From assembly GCA_026014735.1 (NCBI GenBank), contig JAOZHT010000001.1:930001-994000 (forward strand): a stretch of DNA of 64,000 nt, read 5' to 3'. This stretch comes from Candidatus Bathyarchaeota archaeon. GTDB lineage: Archaea; Thermoproteota; Bathyarchaeia; Bathyarchaeales; Bathycorpusculaceae. The notes beneath the pieces are model-generated. The model was not told the DNA's origin, searched no databases, and worked only from the letters and a program-made list of their open reading frames with translations. Of the stretch, positions 18,746 to 26,706 are shown one piece after another. Each line of letters starts with the position of its first letter. Positions within the stretch are counted from its first letter, which is position 1. Made by a program: the position numbers and the translations under genes.

Positions 18746-18757
18746 GGAGAAGAAATA

Positions 18758-19744
18758 ATGTCATGGGAAATAGTCGGGGACGTACTTAGGCTTGCTGTGC
18801 TAGCGGGGCTTGGAACAGCTGGGATACTGGCGGTTCTGATTTGGAAAAGAAACCTTGCCATGCGAGTAACCTATGTCCGCCTCATTGTCCAGTTTATGGC
18901 GGCAGCCGCCATCTTCTACGTGTTCTCCTACTCGGTGCCGCTACTCTACGTGGTCATCGTGCTGTTTGCGTTGACGCTGGTCTTGGGACGCTACTTCTGC
19001 GGTTGGCTTTGCCCCTTCGGCTTAATCATGGACCTGGAAATCTTTCTTCGCAAAGCCCTCAAAAAAAGTTACCGCCTAATCCCCGATAAACTCAATTTAG
19101 CCCTTCACAAATCAAGATACGTCATACTGCTGTTTTTCCTGCTGGCTCTGCCAATTATCCTTTGGATTTTGGAGCCGCCGCCGAGCCTAGAGTACACCTT
19201 AATTGAGGCACAGGTTCTGGCGGGGCCCTTCCGCGCCTACGGCTTCCTCATCGACCCCATGATTACCCCCATCGTGCCCTGGACAACGGCGCCGCTAGAG
19301 CTTGGAGGAATGTACTTTAGCTATCCCTACATACAGAACATCATCATGTTCGCTGGAACACAGATCGGACAGATTGTCTCCGTTGTTTTTGTCGGATTAA
19401 CACTTGCTGCCGCATTTGTTTATCGCCGTTTCTGGTGCCGCTTCTGCCCCACCGGCATCTCGCTTGCAGCCATCAACCGCTTTAAACGTTTTAAGGGTGT
19501 TCCGCTGCTTTATGTGTATAAGAACGAGGAGAAATGCACCAAATGCGGCGTCTGCAAACGCGTCTGCAGCGTGCAAGTTAACGAGGTATACGAGCAGAAA
19601 GGCGGCAAAATCGGTACTTCCCAATGCATGCTTTGTGCTCGATGCGTCGAAATGTGCCCCTACGAGGATGCATTGGAAGTAAAGTTGGGCAAAAAAACCC
19701 TGTTTAAATCAAGAAACTGGTTAGAGCCACCAAGAGTTGAGTGA
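18758..19744 (+). CDS. NapH-like membrane protein with polyferredoxin tail
   Basis: The 328-aa protein has an N-terminal membrane part of about five helices with CGWLCPFGLIMDLEIF (about 85-100) and CRFCPTGIS (about 228-236), the CxxCP motifs of NapH/MauN/RdxA-type proteins. A cytoplasmic 2[4Fe-4S] domain follows, with CTKCGVCKRVC and CMLCARCVEMCPYEDAL. Relatives carry electrons between quinols or membrane donors and soluble redox enzymes. GGAG precedes the ATG at proper spacing. The stop at 19744 lies against the start of the reductase subunit gene, which indicates tight coupling to the ATP-dependent reductase genes that follow. Confidence 0.87.
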   Translation: MSWEIVGDVLRLAVLAGLGTAGILAVLIWKRNLAMRVTYVRLIVQFMAAAAIFYVFSYSVPLLYVVIVLFALTLVLGRYFCGWLCPFGLIMDLEIFLRKALKKSYRLIPDKLNLALHKSRYVILLFFLLALPIILWILEPPPSLEYTLIEAQVLAGPFRAYGFLIDPMITPIVPWTTAPLELGGMYFSYPYIQNIIMFAGTQIGQIVSVVFVGLTLAAAFVYRRFWCRFCPTGISLAAINRFKRFKGVPLLYVYKNEEKCTKCGVCKRVCSVQVNEVYEQKGGKIGTSQCMLCARCVEMCPYEDALEVKLGKKTLFKSRNWLEPPRVE

Positions 19745-19748
19745 GAAA

Positions 19749-21080
19749 ATGAAGAGCCAAACAACCGAAAAAAGATACATGCCTGAAGTTTCCCAAAAAG
19801 AAAAAGATGAGCTAAGAAACACCGTGAAAGCTGCGTCGCAGAGAATAATAGCTGACAACATCGAACGCATGAAGAAAGCTGATCCCCACCGCCCCGAAGC
19901 CATGAAGTACTTCGACGACATGGCAAACCTCTTTGGTAAACGGCAACAGGAAATCCAAGCGGAGAAAGAAAAAGGCAAAAAAGTCATCGGTTACATGTGC
20001 CTCTTTGCACCCACTGAACTGATTCTTGCCGCCGACGCCATACCCGTGCGCGTCAACAGCGGCTGGTATGACACCTCTAAGCTGGGTGACCGAGTGGTGC
20101 CCGTGGAGGTTTGCCCCGTCATTCGGTCCACCATCGGAGCCAAAATGATTGAGCTCTCGCCGTTTCTGGAGCAAAGCGACGCACTCATCAGCGTGTTAAC
20201 CTGCGATGGCATGACTAAACTCAGCGAGATCCTCAGCGACTACAAAACCATCTGGGGCATGAATGTTCCACGCATAAAAGACTCCGATCATTCCCTGCGT
20301 TTCTGGAGCGACGAAATCAAGAACATGAAAACCCAGATTGAACAGTTCACGGGCAACAAAATCAGCCGCAAAAGCCTCAAAGAAGCCATCGAAGTGAGCC
20401 ACCGCGCAACCAAAGCTTTCCGTCGGCTACAGGAACTGCGAAAAGGCAACCCCGTTATCATGGGACGCGACGCCATGCTGGTTAACCAGTCCTATCAGTG
20501 GGATGACAAGGTGCGTTGGACAGAGAAAACCGAGGCGCTCTGCGCGGAGCTGGAGAAGCGTGTGGCAGCTAAAGACTGGGTTTGCAGCCCCGATACGCCA
20601 CGGGTTATGGTTACGGGTACACCGATGTTTTGGCCTGACAACTGGAAGCTGCCCACTCTAGTGGAGGAAGCTAACCCCCAGGGCATCATCGTTGCCGACG
20701 AGCAATGCAGCGGCGAACGCATACTAAACGACCCCGTCGGCGTCGACGAATGGTCGATGGATGACATGTTAAAGGCAATTAGCGACCGCTACCTGATGGC
20801 TTCGACGTGCCCCTGCTTCACCAGCAAAGACGGCAACGAAGACCGCATCAATTGGCTCCTCACTAAAGTCAAAGACTGGAATGTTCAGGGCGTCGTCTAC
20901 TACGTCGTGCGTGGCTGCATGCTCTATGCGATGGAGTACACGCGTGTCAAGAAGGCTTTGGATAAAATTAATGTTCCAGTGTACTATCTGGATACCGAGT
21001 ACACTCGGGAAGACGTAGGGCAGATGAAGACCCGCGTGGAAGCCTTCCTGGAGATGTTAACTGCAAGAGTCGACATATAG
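19749..21080 (+). CDS. 2-hydroxyacyl-CoA dehydratase / benzoyl-CoA reductase-type catalytic subunit (HgdB/BcrC family)
   Basis: The 443-aa protein belongs to the dehydratase D-component family (PF06050), whose members bind iron-sulfur clusters and perform radical reductions at very low potential. Family-typical cysteines are at GYMCLFAPTELILAADAIPV, VEVCPVIRSTIG, LTCDGMTKLSE, DEQCSGERIL, STCPCFTSKDGN and VVRGCMLYAME. Only one such subunit is present here, whereas class I benzoyl-CoA reductase and hydroxyacyl-CoA dehydratases use two different ones. A homodimer, as in double-cubane-cluster proteins, is therefore possible. The substrate is unknown. ATG 19749 is chosen; TTG at 19737, overlapping the previous stop, would add four residues. 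Confidence 0.87.
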   Translation: MKSQTTEKRYMPEVSQKEKDELRNTVKAASQRIIADNIERMKKADPHRPEAMKYFDDMANLFGKRQQEIQAEKEKGKKVIGYMCLFAPTELILAADAIPVRVNSGWYDTSKLGDRVVPVEVCPVIRSTIGAKMIELSPFLEQSDALISVLTCDGMTKLSEILSDYKTIWGMNVPRIKDSDHSLRFWSDEIKNMKTQIEQFTGNKISRKSLKEAIEVSHRATKAFRRLQELRKGNPVIMGRDAMLVNQSYQWDDKVRWTEKTEALCAELEKRVAAKDWVCSPDTPRVMVTGTPMFWPDNWKLPTLVEEANPQGIIVADEQCSGERILNDPVGVDEWSMDDMLKAISDRYLMASTCPCFTSKDGNEDRINWLLTKVKDWNVQGVVYYVVRGCMLYAMEYTRVKKALDKINVPVYYLDTEYTREDVGQMKTRVEAFLEMLTARVDI

Positions 21081-21092
21081 GTGAATGATTAG

Positions 21093-21878
21093 GTGACAAT
21101 CACAGTTGGAATGGACCTTGGCACACAACGCGTGAAAGCCGTAGTTTTAGCAGACGGAAAAGTCGTCGGTCGATCACAGGCCTTCGCGGGGTTTGACCCC
21201 ACAAAAGCCGCCGAGCAAGCCGTCGAGGAAGCCCTAAAAGCAGCGAACCTCAAACTCGACGATGTAGCGCACTTCTGCGCAACGGGCTCCGCGATGGATT
21301 TGGCGCCCTACGAGCACACCACCGTAAGCATGATGGGCGCCGACGCCAAAGCCGGAGTTCACCTCATACCCAACGCGCGGACAATCATCGATGTCGGCGC
21401 TGAGGAAGCCCGAGCCGTCAAATGCGATGAACGCGGAGTCATGGTTGACTTTGTGGTTAACGAGCGCTGTGCGGCAGGGGCGGGGGCATTCATTGAGGCC
21501 ATGGCGCGTGCGCTTGAGGTGAAGCTGGAGGATATGGGTCCGCTGTCGCTTGAAGCCCAACGTGCAAGCCCAATCAACGCTTCCTGCGTTATCTTCGGCG
21601 AATCCGACGTGGTCTCGCTTATCCACCGCCAAGAATCCAAGCCTGAAATCGCCCGTGCAGTCTTCGACGCGATGGCTGACCGGGTTTCATCGATGATTCA
21701 CCGCTTAGGCGTAAACCCCGAAGTGGCGCTGGTGGGCGGCGTAGCCAAGGACGTTGGGTTTGTGTCTTCGCTTAACCGCAAGCTGGGTTTAACGGTGCAG
21801 ATTCCCGAGTTCCCCGATTACGTGGGTGCCTTTGGCGCCGCGTTGACTGCTGCGGCAAGGGTTAAGGGAGGCAACTAA
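21093..21878 (+). CDS. Acyl-CoA dehydratase/reductase activase, BcrD-like
   Basis: The 261-aa protein is a member of the BcrAD/BadFG activase family (ASKHA ATPase fold). Phosphate-1 loop: VGMDLGTQRVKAVVL. The cluster-binding cysteine is in NERCAAGAGAFIEAMA, and the second one in ASCVIFGESDVVSLI. The adenosine loop is LVGGVAKDVGFV. The phosphate-2 motif reads DVGAEEARA instead of DVGGQD; from memory this resembles BcrD of class I benzoyl-CoA reductase rather than BcrA/HgdC. Such activases hold a [4Fe-4S] cluster at the dimer interface and use ATP to lift electrons to the catalytic subunit. The start is GTG with AGGTGA eight bases upstream. Confidence 0.87.
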   Translation: MTITVGMDLGTQRVKAVVLADGKVVGRSQAFAGFDPTKAAEQAVEEALKAANLKLDDVAHFCATGSAMDLAPYEHTTVSMMGADAKAGVHLIPNARTIIDVGAEEARAVKCDERGVMVDFVVNERCAAGAGAFIEAMARALEVKLEDMGPLSLEAQRASPINASCVIFGESDVVSLIHRQESKPEIARAVFDAMADRVSSMIHRLGVNPEVALVGGVAKDVGFVSSLNRKLGLTVQIPEFPDYVGAFGAALTAAARVKGGN

Positions 21879-21880
21879 GG

Positions 21881-22780
21881 ATGGCTGATTTATCTAAAGA
21901 GGAGTTTTGGCGTTGGCGCGAATACAACCGCGTTGTCCCCAACATTAAACCAAGCAGCAAAGACATAGTCACTGCAGGCGTCGATGTGGGTTCAGTGGGC
22001 TCTAAAGCCGCCGTCATGGTTAACGGGCAAGCCTTCAGCTGGGGCATCACCCGCACTGGCAGTAACAGCCCCGAAAGCGCCAAGAAAGCATTGGATTTCG
22101 CCTTGAAAGACACGGGTCTCTCGGTGGGCGATCTCAAATTCATCGTTGGCACGGGCTATGGCAGAGTCAATGTGCCCATGGCTAACAAAGCCATAACTGA
22201 AATCGCCTGCCACGCCAAAGGCGCCAACTACATCTGGGGACCCCGCGTCCGCACGGTCCTTGACGTTGGCGGACAAGACATAAAAGCCATCAAAATCGAC
22301 GAAACAGGCAGAGTCGTTAGCTTCCTCATGAACGATAAATGCGCGGCGGGCACCGGCAGAGGCATGGAGGTCTTCGCGGACCTGCTGCAAATCCCCATCG
22401 AGGACATAGGCGACATATCCCTCAAAGTTGAAAAAGAACCCGAGCCGGTAAGCTGCACCTGCGTGGCGTTCGCTAAAACCGAAGCTATGGGGCTGCTGCG
22501 CAAGGGCTGGTCTAAAGAGAAGGTGCTGGCGGCCTACACCCGCGCGATGGCGGTGCGGATGGCTAACCTCATCAACCGCGTCGGATTAGAACCTGAACTC
22601 GTAGTCACCGGGGGCCAATCTAAAAACATCGGCATCGTTAGCCGCATCGAAGTGATTTTGGGCGTGAAGTGCCTGCCGATGCCGCGGTGGCGCGACGACG
22701 GATTAGACCCGATGGTTGCAGGCGCATTTGGAGCCGCGTTGTTTGCCAAGGCGCTCTATGAGAAAGCACAGAAAGGGTGA
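21881..22780 (+). CDS. Acyl-CoA dehydratase/reductase activase, BcrA/HgdC-like
   Basis: The 299-aa second activase carries canonical motifs: GVDVGSVGSKAAVMV (phosphate 1), DVGGQDIKAIKI (phosphate 2), CAAGTGRGMEVFADLLQIP (cluster cysteine), CTCVAFAKTEAMGLL (second cysteine) and VVTGGQSKNIGIVSRIE (adenosine loop). Residues 1-25 form a charged N-terminal extension (MADLSKEEFWRWREYNR). It follows the BcrD-like gene by two bases and has AAGG before its ATG. A BcrA/BcrD-type heterodimeric activator is the likely assembly. Its stop codon TGA at 22778-22780 is in the same frame as the ferredoxin that follows. Confidence 0.88.
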   Translation: MADLSKEEFWRWREYNRVVPNIKPSSKDIVTAGVDVGSVGSKAAVMVNGQAFSWGITRTGSNSPESAKKALDFALKDTGLSVGDLKFIVGTGYGRVNVPMANKAITEIACHAKGANYIWGPRVRTVLDVGGQDIKAIKIDETGRVVSFLMNDKCAAGTGRGMEVFADLLQIPIEDIGDISLKVEKEPEPVSCTCVAFAKTEAMGLLRKGWSKEKVLAAYTRAMAVRMANLINRVGLEPELVVTGGQSKNIGIVSRIEVILGVKCLPMPRWRDDGLDPMVAGAFGAALFAKALYEKAQKG

Positions 22781-22786
22781 GCCAAA

Positions 22787-23074
22787 ATAATCACGCATTA
22801 CGGGTACTGTGACGGTTCAGGCGAATACTACATTGTTGTTGACTCTGACCGATGCAGCGGATGCGGCAGATGCATTGATTTGTGCCCTCAGGGCGCGCTT
22901 GAGTTGCAGACGGAATTCATCGATTTAGAAGATAAAACCGTCGCCGCAGTTAAGGAGGAGCACCGCAAAAAAGTCCGCTACACCTGCGGCTGCTGCAAAC
23001 CCGAGTCAGGTCAGACGCCGTGTGTTTTGGCGTGTCCATCAAAGGCGATAAGCTGCATTTGGGCGTCTAAGTGA
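22787..23074 (+). CDS. 2[4Fe-4S] ferredoxin with non-canonical start (ATA) or TGA readthrough
   Basis: The reading frame directly after the TGA of the BcrA-like gene encodes a ferredoxin of about 95 aa. Cluster 1 is CSGCGRCIDLCPQGALEL (complete CxxCxxCxxxCP). Cluster 2 is CGCCKPESGQTPCVLACPSK, with unusual spacing. No ATG, GTG or TTG occurs in this frame before TTG at 22880, which lies inside cluster 1. GGTGA at 22775-22779 sits six bases before ATA at 22787, giving (M)ITHYGYCDGSGEYY. Either ATA is the start, or the TGA is read through to form an activase-ferredoxin fusion, or the sequence has an error. A ferredoxin is the expected electron donor to the activases. Confidence 0.75.
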   Translation: MITHYGYCDGSGEYYIVVDSDRCSGCGRCIDLCPQGALELQTEFIDLEDKTVAAVKEEHRKKVRYTCGCCKPESGQTPCVLACPSKAISCIWASK

Positions 23075-23113
23075 CTTTTTAAAAATAAAAAAGAGGAACG
23101 GTTTACTTTAGTT

Positions 23114-23770
23114 CTATTTCTTTCGTCCAAGCACTAGCACAACAGCTGCGCCCACGGCAATAATCGCAATAACCGCAATTATGACCACGGTCCATGTGTC
23201 AATAGCTGTTACAGGCTCCGGTGTAGGAGTTGGCGTTGGAGTTTTTGTTGGTGTATACGTTGGGGTTGCTGTTGGAGTATGAGTGGGTGTAGGTGAGGGG
23301 GAAGGGGTAGGTGTTGGAGTAGCCTCAGGTGCAACGTAAACTTTGAGAGTGACATTGAAGTCGCTGGCAGCAGTCTCCATATGGTCGGTTTCGTAGACTT
23401 TGACGTTCCATGTTGATGATCCGTTCGAAGTAAATGTGTAGTAGATTGTGTTATCTGCGTTGTTTGAAATGGCTGTTTGGTTGTGGGCTGCGATTGATCC
23501 GTTGATAAACAAGATTGCGTCCTCGAAATTACCTGAGGTAGTTTTAACTGGTCTGAAGACAAAGCTGACGTTAAATGAGCTAGTTATTAGGCCATGATCT
23601 TCGGGGGAGACAAGTGTGACTGTAAGAGGGACAGGTGTGGGAGATGGAGTGGGGGTTGGCGTGGGGGTCTCGGTAGGTGTTGGTGACTGGCTAAGAGCTT
23701 GTGGAACAGAGAAACAACTAATCAGTAAACCAAGTGTTAATAGTGCTAAATACACTTGCTTGCTTTTCAT
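23114..23770 (-). CDS. Surface protein with Thr/Pro-rich stalk and C-terminal anchor
   Basis: The protein of about 218 aa has a signal peptide (YLALLTLGLLISCFSVPQALS), a Thr-Pro repeat ([17 protein letters not shown]), a beta-sandwich-like domain (about 45-145), a second Thr/Pro-rich spacer ([15 protein letters not shown] and so on) and a C-terminal helix (about 192-212) ending GRKK. The repeat spacers are probably O-glycosylated and would lift the domain off the S-layer. I prefer the ATG at 23770 to that at 23782: the TATA box TTATAAATA at 23795-23803 (minus strand) would start transcription about four bases before it, giving a leaderless mRNA. The ligand or function is unknown. Confidence 0.75.
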   Translation of the reverse strand: MKSKQVYLALLTLGLLISCFSVPQALSQSPTPTETPTPTPTPSPTPVPLTVTLVSPEDHGLITSSFNVSFVFRPVKTTSGNFEDAILFINGSIAAHNQTAISNNADNTIYYTFTSNGSSTWNVKVYETDHMETAASDFNVTLKVYVAPEATPTPTPSPSPTPTHTPTATPTYTPTKTPTPTPTPEPVTAIDTWTVVIIAVIAIIAVGAAVVLVLGRKK

Positions 23771-23918
23771 AACTGGGAACATGCTATTAAACCATATTTA
23801 TAACTTTCTAAAACATATATATCCGCATATTAAGCGCCTTTAGAGTAAAAAGGGCTTTGTTGGGGTGTTTTAGGCATTAGTTTATAAATACACTAGCCGA
23901 TAAAACTCTAGACGCTCT

Positions 23919-24980
23919 ATGACCAACCAGCCGCTACCCCAAAACAGCAAACCACAAACAAGCTTAACTCATATTCCTTCACTTACAACTATAGCTGTTC
24001 CGGCAAAGCTTTTTGGCAGAAAAAAAACGCCGCCGCCATCAGCACCCACGCAGGAAACAGCAGCCCCCCAGCAGTCCCCGCCTAAACCCAAACAAAAACC
24101 CCGAGGCGTAGCAGCCGCCAAATTCGAGTTAGCTGACGAGAAACTCAAGTTTCTCGCTTCCAAGGGCCTTTTCAAGAAACGCTGGGACATCATCAAGGAG
24201 TTCCCGCTCAACGAGGTTAGCGCAACCCAGGTTCACAGGGAAATGTTTGGCGTTACCTGGAATGAGGTTGAATACTGGTTCAAGTTTAAAAAATCCAAAA
24301 AAGAAGAATTAAGCAAGCTTCACGAGCAGATCCAAAAGCTGCTGGGCGAACGCGAGCTAAAGAAGGAGGCGGAAACCAGAAAAGCCCAGCGTGTTGCACT
24401 CCGCAAAAGTGAGCTTTTAGCGACCCTCAACGCTTCATTGCCCCTCATCGACGGCTCCTTTGATGTTCTGATGGGGCTGCATAAAAAACGCCTCAACTGG
24501 CCACTTCTTCAGGGATACGCTGCGGCGATGGCGTCGGGTGTAAGTTTTGAGGGGCAAATGCTTCCGCCGCTTAAGCTCGATGCTTCTCAAGTTGCCGCTG
24601 CCATCCAGAATCAAGCATCAAGGGACACCTCAAAGGAGGCCTTCAACGTCATAAAGGCGATTCACGGATACTTTGCCGACTTAAAGGACGAGGCGGAATT
24701 GGTTGATGTAGCGCCTAACTGCGAGCATGTCCGCCTGGTGGTTTTTGCTTATTTGGCGCTTAACGATTTGATGTTTGCTAAGGTTGTGAAGGAGAAGGAT
24801 AGCCAAAAAGAGGTTGCGTTTTTCGAGGAGACTTTACAAGGTTTGGCTGGTCAGACGAGGTTTAGGGTGGATGCTGAGGAGTTGGTGTCTGGTTTGGAGG
24901 GGTTGGGTGTTGAGGCTGATCGGGAGGGTGTGGTGTTGGAGGTTCGGGGTTTGTTTAGGGGGCAACTTAGTCAGCTTTGA
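23919..24980 (+). CDS. Protein of unknown function with basic helical region
   Basis: The 353-aa soluble protein has a disordered, Pro/Gln/Lys-rich N-terminus (1-70). A region with HREMFGVTWNEVEYWFKFKK follows (about 107-126), perhaps a winged-helix-like or kinase-regulatory segment. Then comes a long charged helix (KKEELSKLHEQIQKLLGERE, about 127-150) and an alpha-helical C-terminal half. I do not recognise a family. Codon use shifts to T-rich after about 24830, while the frame remains intact. A TATA box TTTATAAATAC at about 23880-23890 predicts a nearly leaderless mRNA. Confidence 0.6.
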   Translation: MTNQPLPQNSKPQTSLTHIPSLTTIAVPAKLFGRKKTPPPSAPTQETAAPQQSPPKPKQKPRGVAAAKFELADEKLKFLASKGLFKKRWDIIKEFPLNEVSATQVHREMFGVTWNEVEYWFKFKKSKKEELSKLHEQIQKLLGERELKKEAETRKAQRVALRKSELLATLNASLPLIDGSFDVLMGLHKKRLNWPLLQGYAAAMASGVSFEGQMLPPLKLDASQVAAAIQNQASRDTSKEAFNVIKAIHGYFADLKDEAELVDVAPNCEHVRLVVFAYLALNDLMFAKVVKEKDSQKEVAFFEETLQGLAGQTRFRVDAEELVSGLEGLGVEADREGVVLEVRGLFRGQLSQL

Positions 24981-25019
24981 TGTCGCTTTTTGTTTTTGTT
25001 GCGGGCAAGCATTTAAAGG

Positions 25020-25035
25020 TATGACACGCGTCATA
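25020..25035. promoter_or_regulatory. Near-perfect palindrome between TATA box and start codon (candidate operator)
   Basis: TATGACACGCGTCATA has six-base arms TATGAC/GTCATA around ACGC. A TATA-like ATTTAAAGG lies immediately upstream (about 25010-25018) and the ATG of the surface gene at 25043 only seven bases downstream. Its position over the expected transcription start fits a repressor site. Confidence 0.45.
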
Positions 25036-25042
25036 ATTTAGT

Positions 25043-25861
25043 ATGGTGAACATAAAAAATAAAAAATCAGCAGCAACCATACTACTCCTAGCCGCCCTGC
25101 CCCTCATACTCACGATTCCCCCCGCCACATCACAAAACAGCCCCCAATGGAGCATACAAGTCAGCGACCTCTCCGGCACCCTTGTAACGGTTACATACAG
25201 TCAACTTTCGGCGATGCCTCAAACAACCGTTAACGCTGAACTAAGATGCTATGGCAGCCTCGTAGCAGAAGGCGACTGGGTAGGCGTAAAAATCCCCGAC
25301 CTCCTAAACGCCTTAGGAATTAACTATTCATCAGTTTACTCGATCGGCTTTACAGCCGCAGACCATTACAGCGTTGGCATACCCATCGATTACGCGCTAA
25401 GACCAGACGTAATCATAGCCTATCAAAGAAACGGCGTGCCCCTAGACGAGTTATCAAGGTTAATCATCCCCTTCTCCAACGGTGAAGTGTGGATCTCCAC
25501 AATCGTCGCCATGAGCTTAAGCGGCAGCCTAGTTTCTGCTCCAGCGGCTACAACCGCTTCGCTGCCCCCGACCTCCCCGGGCCCCGGAAGCCTATCGCAG
25601 AGCTTAACAAACGACGTCAACACAAACCAGGTCCAAAACCAACCGCCCGCCGCCACTCCGACGCCAACTCCAGCGCCGACAAACACCACCGTTTCGGCGC
25701 CTCAGCCCCCACCGACCGCATCCACACCAACTTCACCGCCGGCAACCGAGCAAGCCGCGAGATTTCCTTCAGAGCTCATTTACGCCGCGGTTTTAGGTGC
25801 TTTTTTAGCTGTTGCTGCTGCAAGCGTGGTTTTGATTCGTCGCCGAAATAGGCTGAATTAG
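25043..25861 (+). CDS. Surface-anchored molybdopterin-fold (sulfite-oxidase-like) domain protein
   Basis: The 272-aa protein has a signal peptide (LLLAALPLILTIPPATS). A domain at about 32-165 resembles the oxidoreductase molybdopterin-binding fold (PF00174): QVSDLSGTLVTVTYSQLSAM, then ELRCYG where sulfite oxidases have a cofactor-ligating cysteine region, then GDWVGVKIPDLLNALGI and LIIPFSNGEVWI. A Pro/Thr/Ser-rich spacer (about 170-240) and a C-terminal helix anchor follow, ending RRRNRLN. The domain is reduced compared with real enzymes; it may bind a ligand without catalysis. The candidate operator at 25020-25035 precedes it. Confidence 0.72.
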   Translation: MVNIKNKKSAATILLLAALPLILTIPPATSQNSPQWSIQVSDLSGTLVTVTYSQLSAMPQTTVNAELRCYGSLVAEGDWVGVKIPDLLNALGINYSSVYSIGFTAADHYSVGIPIDYALRPDVIIAYQRNGVPLDELSRLIIPFSNGEVWISTIVAMSLSGSLVSAPAATTASLPPTSPGPGSLSQSLTNDVNTNQVQNQPPAATPTPTPAPTNTTVSAPQPPPTASTPTSPPATEQAARFPSELIYAAVLGAFLAVAAASVVLIRRRNRLN

Positions 25862-26020
25862 AACTTCTTTCCTTTTTTTACCCTTTTTTCTTGTTGTTTT
25901 TTTGTTGTACAGAATTTTCAATAAGTATATCTATGCAGTTACAGAGATACTATCTAACGATTCGCTAACTATAAATAAAAAGTGCGTATAGTGAGTTGTC
26001 AGATACGTGGGGGTAATAGA

Positions 26021-26605
26021 TTGGCAAAGAATCCACAACAGAAAGATGATGCCTTCGAAGCTTTAGACTTCATAGTTAACGTCTTAAAAGAGCATGAACG
26101 GGACCTAGACAAGCTCATCAGCGAGTTAGCGACAGTCACCGAGCAGATGGGTGACACGGGCGAATTAACAGGTAAAGTTGAGAAGGTCGAAGAAAAAATC
26201 AACACACTCCAAAAAGAAGTTACTTCTTTAATCAGTAACCTCTCCAATGGCGCCAAAGCGGCACCGCCTGTTCTGGTAACGCAGCCTGCGTTGACGGCTC
26301 CTGCCCCGGCGGTAAGCCATGTTGAAGAGGCCCCAAGACCCGCAGTTGTGCAGGGTGGTCAATCAGTTGTTTTGCGCTGTACGCAATGGGATGATTTCCA
26401 AGCTTTAGCGGCGCATGCGCAGACGGTTTCGTTTAGCTATAAGGAAGACGAGAAGCTGTTTCAGGCCAATGCCCTAAGAGGTAATCAAGTTATAATTTAC
26501 AGTGGGCCGTTGCCGAGGTTTTCGGTGATTATGAAGTCCTTTTTGGCTAGGCAGCTTGATGTTTCTGAGCGGTTTATCCTTGAGGGTGTTTTATCCTTAG
26601 GGTAA
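26021..26605 (+). CDS. Coiled-coil protein of unknown function
   Basis: The protein of about 194 aa starts at TTG 26021, with GGGGGT six bases upstream. A longer frame from 25982 lacks a Shine-Dalgarno. Residues 10-75 are helical and coiled-coil-like (AFEALDFIVNVLKEHERDLD; KVEEKINTLQKEVTSLISNL). A Pro/Ala-rich linker lies at about 85-115. A compact C-terminal domain contains LRCTQWDDFQALAAHAQTVSFS. No membrane segment is present. A TATA box (CTATAAATA near 25969-25977) lies about 50 bases before the TTG. I do not recognise a family. Confidence 0.6.
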   Translation: MAKNPQQKDDAFEALDFIVNVLKEHERDLDKLISELATVTEQMGDTGELTGKVEKVEEKINTLQKEVTSLISNLSNGAKAAPPVLVTQPALTAPAPAVSHVEEAPRPAVVQGGQSVVLRCTQWDDFQALAAHAQTVSFSYKEDEKLFQANALRGNQVIIYSGPLPRFSVIMKSFLARQLDVSERFILEGVLSLG

Positions 26606-26706
26606 CGATGCTTAGGGTGAATCTGAATTTTTGATGTATATTGTGTTTTCATAACACTTATATCCCTTCTAAAGCATCTTAAGTCTTGTTAGTGGATTGG
26701 AGAGAA

